Part shown: one piece after another, positions 16,721 to 25,222 of the stretch | How positions within the stretch are numbered: the stretch's first letter is position 1 | Layout: each line of letters opens with the position of its first letter | Origin: Bacteriovorax stolpii | GTDB taxonomy: Bacteria > Bdellovibrionota > UBA2428 | Direction: 5' to 3' | Assembly: GCA_945881775.1 (NCBI GenBank) | Contig: CAMCVE010000019.1 | Span: 1-35,703 of the forward strand | Length of the DNA: 35,703 nt | Made by a program: the position numbers and the translations under genes | Notes under the pieces: model-generated | What the model was told of the DNA's origin: nothing | The model's database searches: none | What the model saw: the letters and a program-made list of their open reading frames with translations, nothing else

Positions 16721-17666
16721 TTTTATCCTCCCAGAGTTCAGCGACGATTCCCAATTTAGAGAGAAGCGCCCTGAGCTCCCCGCTCACATCTCGTTCGGAG
16801 ATGATGTGCACGTTTGGTCCGGCATCCAGAGTAAAGTAGAAATCCCGATCCGTCATTTCTTGAATCGCTGATAAAACGCGCCGTGTGTCCTCGGTCCAAT
16901 ATTCCACAGACGGTGTCCCGCGACGGGCCACTTCATGCATTTCAAGGGCCTCGGTCTCGAGCAATTGACCAAAGACTTTGAGGTCATGAGTTTCAAGGGC
17001 GCGAGTCATTTGAGCCAGGCGAGATTCCACTCCCGCGAGTCGTTTCGCAAGTAAGGGGCTGGACAATGCCGCCTGATGACCGTCGCGACTTGATACGGTC
17101 TTCTTGGCTCGCGACAAAATAAGAACCGTATCCCTCAGTTTGAGGGGGAAATTCTGCAGCTCGGCCGCATCGTCTCGCCACAACATGTAGGGTCCGTCCA
17201 CCGATCGACAGGCTGAGCCCGATCCCCAACGGCAAAATTCACTCACGCGTCGCTTGTTGAGAGCTATCCATTTCTCAGCTTCTTCTTGACCCAACAGGCA
17301 ACCGAGGGTGGCCCACGTGAGTGCAGCAAATGCAGAGGCCGAAGAGGCGATGCCCGCTGCCATCGGAAAATTATTCTCCGACTGGTACCTGATAGCGACA
17401 GGTACAGGGAGTTCCATTGCCCTACAAATTCGTCCCAAGTGCTGTCGAATCTTCTCGCGATCTTTTTCGCTGGCACTGTGTCCCTCGAGAGTCATGGAAT
17501 CTTGTCCCAGTTCGAGAAATTCTAACTCTGTTGTGGTCTGAGCTTTCGAAAGGGTCAGGCTCAGTGAGGGGTTCAGTGCCCAGTTGACGCGTGCAGGGTC
17601 TGAAGAAAGCTCCTTGCCCCAATACTTTATAAAAGCGATATTCGGACTCGCGACCACTCGAATCAT
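16695..17666 (-). CDS. mvaD: Diphosphomevalonate decarboxylase
   Basis: This enzyme phosphorylates and decarboxylates mevalonate 5-diphosphate to isopentenyl diphosphate. The 323-residue product shows the family signatures: ASPNIAFIKYWGK (6-18), LNPSLSLTL, the ATP loop NFPMAAGIASSASAFAAL (99-116), RWGSGSACRS (146-155) and the catalytic Asp281 in LDAGPNVH. Both Ser residues of the SGSACRS loop and the ASSAS loop are present. Its ATG overlaps the stop of the phosphomevalonate kinase gene by 4 nt (ATGA), and its own end overlaps the start of the membrane protein gene. Length matches bacterial MvaD. Confidence 0.95.
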   Translation of the reverse strand: MIRVVASPNIAFIKYWGKELSSDPARVNWALNPSLSLTLSKAQTTTELEFLELGQDSMTLEGHSASEKDREKIRQHLGRICRAMELPVPVAIRYQSENNFPMAAGIASSASAFAALTWATLGCLLGQEEAEKWIALNKRRVSEFCRWGSGSACRSVDGPYMLWRDDAAELQNFPLKLRDTVLILSRAKKTVSSRDGHQAALSSPLLAKRLAGVESRLAQMTRALETHDLKVFGQLLETEALEMHEVARRGTPSVEYWTEDTRRVLSAIQEMTDRDFYFTLDAGPNVHIISERDVSGELRALLSKLGIVAELWEDKSGSSPQYL

Positions 17667-18610
17667 ATCATCTCCCTACGACAGCCTTCCTGCGACACTT
17701 GCGCCGCTTCGAGCTTCCAGTTTCGTGCGGCGACCTCGGATTCGAGAATCTTGCGTTTTTCTTCATCGCACCACAGCACCCAGGTGTCGCCACCGCCAGC
17801 GCCGCAGCTCTTCATTCCCTCAACAAGACCATTGGCTAGCCATTGCTCGCGCGCTTCGCGGAGAGCTTGAGGCCAAAGGTCACACTCAGAGAGAATTTGA
17901 GAATGTTCACCGAGAGCCCGCTTCCAGTCGCGCGTCTCAAGAAATACTTCGCAACTTTTGCTGAGCTTGCGACGGGCTTCTTGCGGCACGCGATTTTCCT
18001 TTAAGAGGCTCGTGGTGTCGGCCTTTTCTCCTCCTCCGCGAAGGAACATAAGTTGCGCAGGAATCTCGAGATTTAGTGGGCGAGGACGATCGCCAATTAG
18101 GCTCACGGTGCCGCCTCTCAGCTGAGCCGCCAAATCAAGCCCCGAAGCGGCTCCCCCCTGGGCGCGACGAATGCTTTCGCGGCCGAGGTGCCATTTCTCC
18201 ACCCGTTCGCGTTCAGGCGCAACGAGTTCGAGCAGAACAGCCATAATGGCGCTACTCGATCCGAGTCCGGCGTCGAGGGGCCACGAACGTTCGATGCGCA
18301 ATTCGCCGCCCCGCCGGAAAGCCGTCTCTGACAGAGGATCGAGCATCATCATGGACTCAATCAGTTGCAGGGTCTTCACGAGGAATTTGGGGATCTGTGT
18401 TTGTTTCTCGAGCGGGACATTGGGATCCCAAAGGGCCATCTGGCCCTCTCCGCGCACGAGCAGTGTGGCGTCCTCGATCGACTCATCGGGGATCTTCCAG
18501 TCGACTCTCAAACGGGGAGGGCAAGCCATCGCCACCCCTGGGCCTCCTTCGAGCACGGCCCATTCTCCAAAGAGAATCACCTTACCAGGAGCTGAGCCCG
18601 AAATTTTCAT
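17663..18610 (-). CDS. mvaK2: Phosphomevalonate kinase (GHMP kinase family)
   Basis: Predicted to convert 5-phosphomevalonate to mevalonate 5-diphosphate. The 315-residue protein has GHMP motifs SAPGKVILFGEWAVLEGG (6-23), LDAGLGSSSA (112-121) and the C-terminal KSCGAGGGDTW (267-277). The GAGGGD form of the last motif and SGLDLAAQLRGG (156-167) match bacterial phosphomevalonate kinases better than mevalonate kinases. Position between HMG-CoA reductase and mvaD supports this. It begins 28 nt after the end of mvaA and overlaps mvaD by 4 nt. Assignment to the second rather than the first kinase step is an inference from motifs plus the presence of a better mevalonate kinase candidate in the same operon. 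Confidence 0.85.
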   Translation of the reverse strand: MKISGSAPGKVILFGEWAVLEGGPGVAMACPPRLRVDWKIPDESIEDATLLVRGEGQMALWDPNVPLEKQTQIPKFLVKTLQLIESMMMLDPLSETAFRRGGELRIERSWPLDAGLGSSSAIMAVLLELVAPERERVEKWHLGRESIRRAQGGAASGLDLAAQLRGGTVSLIGDRPRPLNLEIPAQLMFLRGGGEKADTTSLLKENRVPQEARRKLSKSCEVFLETRDWKRALGEHSQILSECDLWPQALREAREQWLANGLVEGMKSCGAGGGDTWVLWCDEEKRKILESEVAARNWKLEAAQVSQEGCRREMI

Positions 18611-18638
18611 GGGACTTGTTCTACAACTCTTTTAGCTT

Positions 18639-19997
18639 TCAAGGCAAACGAGCGTCGCGCGACACTGAGGCATTCTTCGGAATCGCAGCAATAAGTCGCG
18701 AGGCCAGCAAATTTTCGGCCTCGCTAGCAGAGATTTTTTTGGAGCGAACCATCTCGGCCGCCACAATTTCGATCTCGGCGCCGGTTGCTCCCGCTGCAAG
18801 AGCGACATTCTTAGCGTGCAATTTCATATGCCCTGCTTGAATGCCCGTAGTTGTCAGTGCTCTTAGTGCAGCAAGATTCGAAGCGAGTCCCGTACTCGCC
18901 GCAATGAGCCCGAGTCTGTCCGCGCTCGGGTTTCCGAGGATCTGCAGCGAAAGTTGTGCGAGGGGATGCAGGCGCGTGACGCCGCCTACGGTTCCAAGTT
19001 GAAGGGGTAGGGTGAGTTCACCGTTCAGGAACCCCACTGGATCAATCCACCAGCGGCTCAGGCTTTCATAGCGGCCACTCCGCGCCGCAAAGGCATGGAC
19101 GCCCGCTTCTACGGCCCGCCAGTCGTTTCCGGTGGCGATAACCACCGGATCAACACCGTTCATAATGCCCTTATTGTGGGTGGTGGCACGATAGGGATCA
19201 TACTTAGCGAAAACATAGGCTTCGACGATACGCTGAGCCACTTGAGCTCCGCTCAACGGAGAATCAGAATCTTTCAGAGTCAACAATTCGGGATCAATTC
19301 GGCAGGAGGCTTTGAAGAGGCGCCGATCTGCATAGTTGCTCAAGATTCTAAGGCCCACGCGTCCGCCAATGAGATCCTGAATCTCGGGAGCGAGGCTCTC
19401 ACAAACCGTGTTCACCAAATTTGCGCCCATGGCTTCGCGTGTATCCATGAGAATGTGAACCACAAGAAACGGGATCTCCGCTTCGGCAAAAGCACGCACT
19501 TCAATGTCTCGCACCCCTCCGCCCCTCAGGAGAAGGCGGGGATGAACTTGGTTGGCTTTCAAAAGGAGCTCTTCCTTATGTGCCAAAATTGTAGTCGATG
19601 CTGCGGATATGGCCGCCGCATCGAGATCCAGGATCTGAACTTGTCCGATCATCAGCGAACTCAGAACTTCAGCCTTAAATCCACCTGACTGACGCACCCA
19701 TTTGGCAGCGTTGCTCGCAGCGGCAATTACTGAGCTTTCTTCAACGGCAAAAGGAACAGCGTAGTCGTTCCCATTGATTTGCAGGTTGGTGACGAGACCA
19801 AGGGGAAGTGAAAAATGTCCTAGAGAATTTTCGACAAAGAGGTCAGAGAGGTGGTGCGGCAAAGAAGATTCCTTGCGCAGAAGTGAAATCTGATCATCGC
19901 TCAGAGCAAACACGCCGCTCAATCTTTCAAGGCGTGCGCTGTGACTGAGTTTGTAGAAACCCGAGAGGGCAGAGGTGTCGCGAGCTTGAGTGGTCAT
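18639..19997 (-). CDS. mvaA: Hydroxymethylglutaryl-CoA reductase, class II
   Basis: This 452-residue soluble enzyme reduces HMG-CoA to mevalonate. It lacks the membrane domain of eukaryotic class I enzymes and matches bacterial class II length. Motifs: ENSLGHFSLPLG (56-67), VEESSVIAAAS with the catalytic Glu (86-87), the cofactor motif DTREAMGANLVNTV (185-198), THNKGIMNG with Lys276, ATGNDWRAVEAG with Asp292, GTVGGVT (335-341), and TTTGIQAGHMKLHAKN with the catalytic His390. The spacing parallels the Pseudomonas mevalonii enzyme. A C-terminal flap carrying the His is complete. Its ATG overlaps the fni stop (ATGA). In a biosynthetic operon the enzyme is presumably used in the reductive direction. 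Confidence 0.96.
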   Translation of the reverse strand: MTTQARDTSALSGFYKLSHSARLERLSGVFALSDDQISLLRKESSLPHHLSDLFVENSLGHFSLPLGLVTNLQINGNDYAVPFAVEESSVIAAASNAAKWVRQSGGFKAEVLSSLMIGQVQILDLDAAAISAASTTILAHKEELLLKANQVHPRLLLRGGGVRDIEVRAFAEAEIPFLVVHILMDTREAMGANLVNTVCESLAPEIQDLIGGRVGLRILSNYADRRLFKASCRIDPELLTLKDSDSPLSGAQVAQRIVEAYVFAKYDPYRATTHNKGIMNGVDPVVIATGNDWRAVEAGVHAFAARSGRYESLSRWWIDPVGFLNGELTLPLQLGTVGGVTRLHPLAQLSLQILGNPSADRLGLIAASTGLASNLAALRALTTTGIQAGHMKLHAKNVALAAGATGAEIEIVAAEMVRSKKISASEAENLLASRLIAAIPKNASVSRDARLP

Positions 19998-21007
19998 GAG
20001 TGATTTCTAAACTCCCTGAGATTGCGATGTCCGGAACAGAACACGGCGATGCGCAAAGCTTCTTCCTGCAAATCGTAAAACTGTGCAAGAGACTTCTCTC
20101 CCTGCGATGCGGCTTCGAGAAAAGGCAGGGCCATCCCGCCCAAAGTGGCGCCGAGCCAGACAGCGCGTGCCACGTCGAGCCCGGATCGTAGCCCGCCGGA
20201 TGCAATCGTGGGCACACGTCCCGCGCTCACGCGGACGCAATTTTTGAGTGATTCCACACTGGGGATCCCCCAATTGCGAAAAATCTCGCCGAGGGGCGCT
20301 CTCTCGGAGTGTCTCAGGCCCTCAACAAATCCCCAATGAGTCCCACCGAGACCCGCGCTATCTAAGGCATCCACGCCGGCTTCAATCGCGCGCCGACAAC
20401 TGGCCTCGTCGAGTCCACAACCGGTCTCTTTGAGAATGACGGGCACCGAAAGGTTTTTCTTTAGAGTTGCAACTTTCGTCCAAAGTCCTCGGAAGTCTCG
20501 ATCTCCTTCTTTTTGGATCGCTTCCTGGAGGGGGTTGGCATGAAGAATGAGGGCGGAGGCACCCAGCTGATCCACCATCCAGGCACAGTCGTCGGCACTG
20601 ACTCCGCAGTTAAGTTGGACCGCACCGATGTTGGCCCACAAGACCGCTTTGGGGGCAACTTTTCGCAGCTGAAACAGCTTGGAATTGCGCGATTCAAGGG
20701 CGACGCGCTGCGACCCTACTCCCATGGCGATTTGTTTCTCGTCAGCAAGTCTGGCGAGCATCCGATTGAGGTCCTCACCGCGAGGAGATCCACCGGTCAT
20801 GCTTGAGATGAGGAATGGGGCTCGAAGTTTTTGAGAAAGGAATTCCGTTGAGAGGTCCACTTGGTTGCAATCGGCATCTGGAAGCGCGCAATGAGGCAGT
20901 CGAATGGAGTCCCAACCTGCGGAAACACCGCTGCTAACATCATTTTTCAGGCACACGTCGAGGTGCTCGTCTTTTCGATTGCTGGTTTCGTTAGATCCCG
21001 ACGTCAT
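19994..21007 (-). CDS. fni: Type 2 isopentenyl-diphosphate isomerase (FMN-dependent)
   Basis: This enzyme interconverts IPP and DMAPP using reduced FMN. The 337-residue product has the family motifs: RKDEHLDVCL (11-20), ISSMTGG, MGVGSQR, ANIGAVQL, HANPLQEAIQKEGD, ILKETGCG, DSAGLGGTHW and the flavin phosphate loop ASGGLRSGLD. The ATG at 21007 is chosen over one at 21013 because AAAGGA lies at proper distance from 21007 but directly abuts 21013. It is the first enzyme gene of the operon and overlaps mvaA by 4 nt. Only 55 nt separate it from the upstream regulator gene, without a convincing promoter or terminator. Confidence 0.95.
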   Translation of the reverse strand: MTSGSNETSNRKDEHLDVCLKNDVSSGVSAGWDSIRLPHCALPDADCNQVDLSTEFLSQKLRAPFLISSMTGGSPRGEDLNRMLARLADEKQIAMGVGSQRVALESRNSKLFQLRKVAPKAVLWANIGAVQLNCGVSADDCAWMVDQLGASALILHANPLQEAIQKEGDRDFRGLWTKVATLKKNLSVPVILKETGCGLDEASCRRAIEAGVDALDSAGLGGTHWGFVEGLRHSERAPLGEIFRNWGIPSVESLKNCVRVSAGRVPTIASGGLRSGLDVARAVWLGATLGGMALPFLEAASQGEKSLAQFYDLQEEALRIAVFCSGHRNLREFRNHS

Positions 21008-21062
21008 AGGCATCCTTTAGTGGAGCGTGGTACCTTCACTCAATGTTTTTAAGTGACGACTT

Positions 21063-21755
21063 TCAGTTTCTGACACCGTTCTGAATTTGCTGCGCATAAA
21101 ATTGGTAAGGTTTGAGGATAGAGTTCAGGGGAGAGATGTCGATGCGCCCTTCCTTAGAAATGGCATCCATAAGCCCCAGCGCCATCATTGTGATTGAGGT
21201 CAAATCCTCGATACGAACTCTCTGGAACTGGCAGGTGCGTTTGCTTTTCAGGTCGGGTCGGGTACGGTTTTCTTGGTCCAGAGCTCCGAGGGCGAGACTG
21301 AGCTTCGACTTCACGTTTTCGACCTGGGGACGTTCTCGAAACTCTAAGATCTTGTTGAGCATCTTCCACATGTCATGCTCGGCGGTGTAATAGTCCCGAC
21401 GCTTTCCCAAAGGAGAGATCTTTTTGACCACCTGCCAACGAGTTAGATCTTGCAGGGTGATTGAGGCAAGGGCAGGAGAAATATTCAGTGCAGTGCAAAT
21501 ATCCTTTGCCGAAGCAGGTTCGGGGCATAGGTACAAGAAGGCCCAGGTCATACCCATAATTTTTTTGAAGCCCCAGGATTCAATAATCTGTCCAATCGCC
21601 TCACAGGTGTGACGGATGGCCTCATAGTTTCCTTGCCCAAAATCAAGTTCTTGGGGTACACGGTCACTTTCTTCAACGTTCTCATTTTCAAAGAGATCGT
21701 CCTGGTGTTCAATTTTGGGGGACATTTTTGGGGTCTCTTTTTTTGGTGCTTTCAT
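21063..21755 (-). CDS. GbsR/MarR-like winged-helix transcriptional regulator
   Basis: The product (about 230 residues from the ATG at 21755; 236 from a GTG at 21773) has a charged, disordered N-terminus and then a winged helix-turn-helix: MTWAFLYLCPEPASAKDICTALNISPALASITLQDLTRWQVVKKISPLGKRRDYYTAEHDMW, a pattern closely resembling GbsR-type MarR-family regulators (the small residues in the recognition helix and GKRRDYY in the wing). The rest is helical and could dimerise. It lies directly upstream of fni on the same strand and may control the mevalonate operon and itself; that is inferred from position. Neither start has a clear ribosome binding site. Confidence 0.8.
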   Translation of the reverse strand: MKAPKKETPKMSPKIEHQDDLFENENVEESDRVPQELDFGQGNYEAIRHTCEAIGQIIESWGFKKIMGMTWAFLYLCPEPASAKDICTALNISPALASITLQDLTRWQVVKKISPLGKRRDYYTAEHDMWKMLNKILEFRERPQVENVKSKLSLALGALDQENRTRPDLKSKRTCQFQRVRIEDLTSITMMALGLMDAISKEGRIDISPLNSILKPYQFYAQQIQNGVRN

Positions 21756-21773
21756 TGTTTTCAAATTATTCAC

Positions 21774-21787
21774 TATTTCATGAAATA
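21774..21787. promoter_or_regulatory. Perfect 14-bp palindrome, candidate operator
   Basis: TATTTCATGAAATA is an exact palindrome lying just upstream of the regulator gene, between its predicted promoter and start codon. Winged-helix regulators of this class bind such short palindromes, so autoregulation is plausible. Confidence 0.5.
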
Positions 21788-21819
21788 AGTAAATTTAAGT
21801 CCGTGTTAGGCTTTAAAGC

Positions 21820-21850
21820 TTTATAAGAATATGATTTTATTGTGTTTCAA
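21820..21850 (-). promoter_or_regulatory. Possible promoter of the regulator/mevalonate operon
   Basis: On the minus strand TTGAAA (21850-21845) is followed after 19 nt by TATAAA (21825-21820), or after 18 nt by TTATAA. Transcription would begin about 40-60 nt before the regulator start, placing the palindrome in the initially transcribed region. Confidence 0.45.
21830..21835 (+). promoter_or_regulatory. Possible divergent -10 element toward tuf
   Basis: TATGAT at 21830-21835 is a good -10 hexamer on the plus strand; the region 18 nt upstream (TTAGGC) is a poor -35. It lies between the two elements of the minus-strand promoter, so the two directions could compete. Confidence 0.3.
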
Positions 21851-22153
21851 GTCAATCCGGGAGCCCCGCGTGAGGCTTCTGCCCATTTTCTTTGCAAGTG
21901 CAGTGAAAGAGGGGATGCTGAGCTTACAAAAATAATGCAACGAGTTATTTATCTATGGAAATTCACTCGAAAAATTCGACCCTTCCGTAGTGACAAAGAA
22001 AAGCTTCATGGTGTAGTCACGACCCATACGTTTTGCCCAGGGTGTCGCAAATCTGCCTCAACCCAAGCCGAACGATGTGAATTTGGACTGGAAATGCAAC
22101 TTGCGCCTCAACCCGAAATCTCGATTGAGTCCCATGATTTGCATAAATTTTAA
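21842..22153 (+). CDS. Doubtful small ORF upstream of tuf with CxC and CPGC cysteines
   Basis: A 103-codon frame opens with GTG and ends 17 nt before tuf. It encodes FLCKCSERG near residues 17-25 and [10 protein letters not shown] near 67-76, a four-cysteine arrangement that could bind zinc, but there is no ribosome binding site and third-position base use looks less GC-rich than in neighbouring genes. It may be a real small protein or merely the long tuf leader. If the -10 at 21830 is used, the mRNA would start almost at the GTG. Confidence 0.3.
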   Translation: MFQVNPGAPREASAHFLCKCSERGDAELTKIMQRVIYLWKFTRKIRPFRSDKEKLHGVVTTHTFCPGCRKSASTQAERCEFGLEMQLAPQPEISIESHDLHKF

Positions 22154-22170
22154 GGAGTGAGAGGACCACA

Positions 22171-23361
<1,191 letters not shown>

Positions 23362-23383
23362 TCAGATTTAGGTTTTTAGATTG

Positions 23384-23418
23384 AAGGAAGTCCTCGAAAA
23401 GAGGGCTTCCTTTTTTTC
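23384..23418 (+). terminator. Intrinsic terminator of tuf
   Basis: AAGGAAGTCCTC and GAGGGCTTCCTT pair over 12 bp (one G-U) around a GAAAA loop, followed by a run of T. It lies about 20 nt after the tuf stop. Confidence 0.93.
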
Positions 23419-23438
23419 CGTTAAAGAAGGTTAAAAGG

Positions 23439-23538
23439 ATCCGGCCTTCAAACCTCGCGAGCAAGGCCGCAAGGAGCGAAGTGTAGAAACCCTACTCGAG
23501 CGACTGAGAACGTAGCTCCCGAGGTTTGTAGGCCGGAT
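23439..23538 (+). repeat. 100-nt imperfect palindrome, structured element before tRNA-Trp
   Basis: ATCCGGCCT (23439-23447) pairs with 23530-23538, then CAAACCTCG (23449-23457) with 23520-23528: an 18-bp stem with one mismatch. Inside, GGAGC (23473-23477) pairs with GCTCC (23515-23519) and GTAG with CTAC near 23482-23494. It ends 4 nt before the tRNA. It could be an RNA-processing hairpin or a dispersed palindromic repeat. Confidence 0.7.
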
Positions 23539-23542
23539 GTCC

Positions 23543-23619
23543 GGGTCAGTAGCTCTAATTGGCAGAGCGAGGGATTCCAAATCCCTAGGTTGTAGGTTCG
23601 AACCCTACCTGACCCGCCA
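23543..23619 (+). tRNA. tRNA-Trp (anticodon CCA)
   Basis: Acceptor GGGTCAG/CTGACCC, D-arm TAGCTCTAATTGGCAGAGC, anticodon stem AGGGA/TCCCT with loop TTCCAAA (anticodon CCA), T-arm GTAGG/CCTAC, discriminator G and encoded CCA form a complete 77-nt tRNA. It lies 25 nt upstream of secE, the standard tuf-trnW-secE arrangement. Confidence 0.97.
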
Positions 23620-23644
23620 GTTTTCTAGTAATAAGGTGTATACG

Positions 23645-24025
23645 ATGACGTCGATTCAAAAATACGTGAACGCACTTTTCCTTTTCGCGGCCTCGATTGT
23701 CTGGTTGATCGTCAACCACTACACCTCTGTCGTCGTGGGCTATTTTCAGCTTGGGCGCACTCTCGGGTCCGGAGTTGATTTCCTCGAGCATGGCATCCCT
23801 CTTTTGCTCGCGTTTCTCACTTTCATCATTTTACGTCGAAACTCGAACACGCATCGTTTCGCAAACGACGCCATTGGCGAGCTTGTTCGCGTTCACTGGC
23901 CCACGCAAAAAGACGTGACCTTAGGAACCGTCGTTGTGATTATCACTGTCCTTGCGGCGGGTGTGGTCTTGGGTTTCCTTGATATGGGTCTCGTGGGTCT
24001 GGTCCGCACCCTTATTGGTGCTTAA
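23645..24025 (+). CDS. secE: Preprotein translocase subunit SecE
   Basis: SecE stabilises the SecY channel in the inner membrane. The 126-residue product has three predicted membrane helices (about 11-30, 45-62 and 95-122), as in E. coli-type SecE, and the conserved amphipathic cytoplasmic segment ELVRVHWPTQKDVTLGT before the last helix. The ATG at 23645 follows AAGG at normal spacing. The frame is open further upstream through the tRNA, but that is not coding. It is followed directly by nusG. Confidence 0.95.
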   Translation: MTSIQKYVNALFLFAASIVWLIVNHYTSVVVGYFQLGRTLGSGVDFLEHGIPLLLAFLTFIILRRNSNTHRFANDAIGELVRVHWPTQKDVTLGTVVVIITVLAAGVVLGFLDMGLVGLVRTLIGA

Positions 24026-24037
24026 AAAAGTCAAGTT

Positions 24038-24064
24038 CCCCGCATTTTCAGGTTGAAAGCGGGG
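24038..24064 (+). promoter_or_regulatory. Hairpin between secE and nusG
   Basis: CCCCGC (24038-24043) pairs with GCGGGG (24059-24064), and inside TTTCA pairs with TGAAA around a GGT loop, leaving a 2-nt bulge. No T run follows, so it is more likely a processing or stability element than a terminator. Confidence 0.5.
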
Positions 24065-24090
24065 CGTCTATTGCTTAGGAAGTCGAGTCT

Positions 24091-24687
24091 ATGTCCGAAG
24101 AAAACACGCAAAACTCAGGCCAAGTTGATTCAACTGCGCCCGCAAAGCCTGATCGCACGAACCTTAAATGGTACATCGTGCACGCCCAATCCGGTCTCGA
24201 AAACAAGGCTAAGACCTCTCTCCTCGAGCGCGCTAAACGCTTGGGTAAAGAAGAGTTTTTCGGCGAAGTTCTGATTCCCACGGAATCCGTTGTTGAGCTC
24301 AAAAAAGGACAGCGCAAGTCCAGCCAGCGTCGTTTTTTGCCCGGCTACATGCTGGTGCAGATGCTCCTCAACGAAGAGACCTGGCACATTGTTAAAGACA
24401 CTCCCCGCATCAGCGGTTTCATCGGCAATGCCAAGAATCCACCTGCTGTTCCAGAAGCAGAAGTTCTTCGCATTTCCAGTCAGATGGAAGAAGGCGCGGC
24501 GAAGCCCGTGGCCAAGTATTCCTTCAAAGATGGCGACACGGTTCGCGTGATCGACGGTCCCTTCTCCAACTTCAACGGCACCGTCGAAGAAGTGAAACCG
24601 GAGAAAAATAAACTGCGTGTTCTCGTTTCAATTTTTGGTCGCGCGACACCGGTAGAACTCGACTTCATTCAAGTCGAAAAAATGTAA
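24091..24687 (+). CDS. nusG: Transcription termination/antitermination factor NusG
   Basis: NusG binds RNA polymerase clamp helices and couples it to Rho or the ribosome. The 198-residue protein has an NGN domain ([20 protein letters not shown] from about residue 25, [23 protein letters not shown]) and a C-terminal KOW domain ([24 protein letters not shown] near 145-170). About 24 polar residues precede the NGN domain, longer than in E. coli. It is followed by a strong terminator, separating it from rplK. Confidence 0.98.
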   Translation: MSEENTQNSGQVDSTAPAKPDRTNLKWYIVHAQSGLENKAKTSLLERAKRLGKEEFFGEVLIPTESVVELKKGQRKSSQRRFLPGYMLVQMLLNEETWHIVKDTPRISGFIGNAKNPPAVPEAEVLRISSQMEEGAAKPVAKYSFKDGDTVRVIDGPFSNFNGTVEEVKPEKNKLRVLVSIFGRATPVELDFIQVEKM

Positions 24688-24691
24688 CCCG

Positions 24692-24725
24692 CACCGAATA
24701 CCCTCCTTGGGTGTTCGGTGTTTTT
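24692..24725 (+). terminator. Intrinsic terminator after nusG
   Basis: CACCGAATACCC pairs with GGGTGTTCGGTG (12 bp, one U-G) around TCCTT, followed by five T. It divides secE-nusG from the ribosomal-protein/polymerase genes. Confidence 0.93.
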
Positions 24726-24740
24726 ACTAGGAGAGCAAAG

Positions 24741-24769
24741 TTGACCCTTGGGGTTGGCGGAGTTCGTAG
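24741..24769 (+). promoter_or_regulatory. Possible promoter of the rplK operon
   Basis: TTGACC at 24741-24746 is a good -35, but the -10 after 17 nt (TCGTAG) is weak. Since a terminator precedes it and rplK starts at 24785, a promoter is expected here; start would leave a very short leader. Confidence 0.4.
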
Positions 24770-24784
24770 GCACTAGGAGATAAA

Positions 24785-25213
24785 ATGGCTAAAAAGGTCA
24801 CAGGATTTATTAAGCTCCAAATTCCTGCAGGGAAGGCCAATCCGGCTCCTCCTGTAGGTCCTGCCCTTGGTCAGCATGGCGTGAACATCATGCAATTTTG
24901 CAAAGAGTTCAACGCTCGCACCCAAGCGCAGCTGAAAGACGACCTGATCATTCCGATCGTGATCACCGTCTTCTCGGACAAGTCCTTCACGTTCATCACG
25001 AAGACTCCCCCCGTGGCAGTCCTCCTGAAAAAGGCGGCGAAGATCCAGTCCGGTTCCGGAGTCCCAAACAAGACGAAAGTCGGTAAGGTGTCGGAGTCTC
25101 AAGTTAAAGAGATCGCAGAACTTAAAATGAAGGACCTCAATTGTCACACCGTCGAGTCCGCTATGTCGCAAGTTCGCGGCACGGCTCGTTCGATGGGACT
25201 TGAAGTCAAGTAA
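24785..25213 (+). CDS. rplK: 50S ribosomal protein L11
   Basis: L11 forms the GTPase-associated stalk base with 23S rRNA. The 142-residue product shows the standard sequence: [38 protein letters not shown] near the start, [15 protein letters not shown], then the RNA-binding C-terminal domain ending in [16 protein letters not shown] follows AGGAGAT. rplA starts 9 nt downstream. Confidence 0.99.
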   Translation: MAKKVTGFIKLQIPAGKANPAPPVGPALGQHGVNIMQFCKEFNARTQAQLKDDLIIPIVITVFSDKSFTFITKTPPVAVLLKKAAKIQSGSGVPNKTKVGKVSESQVKEIAELKMKDLNCHTVESAMSQVRGTARSMGLEVK

Positions 25214-25222
25214 GGAGAAGCC

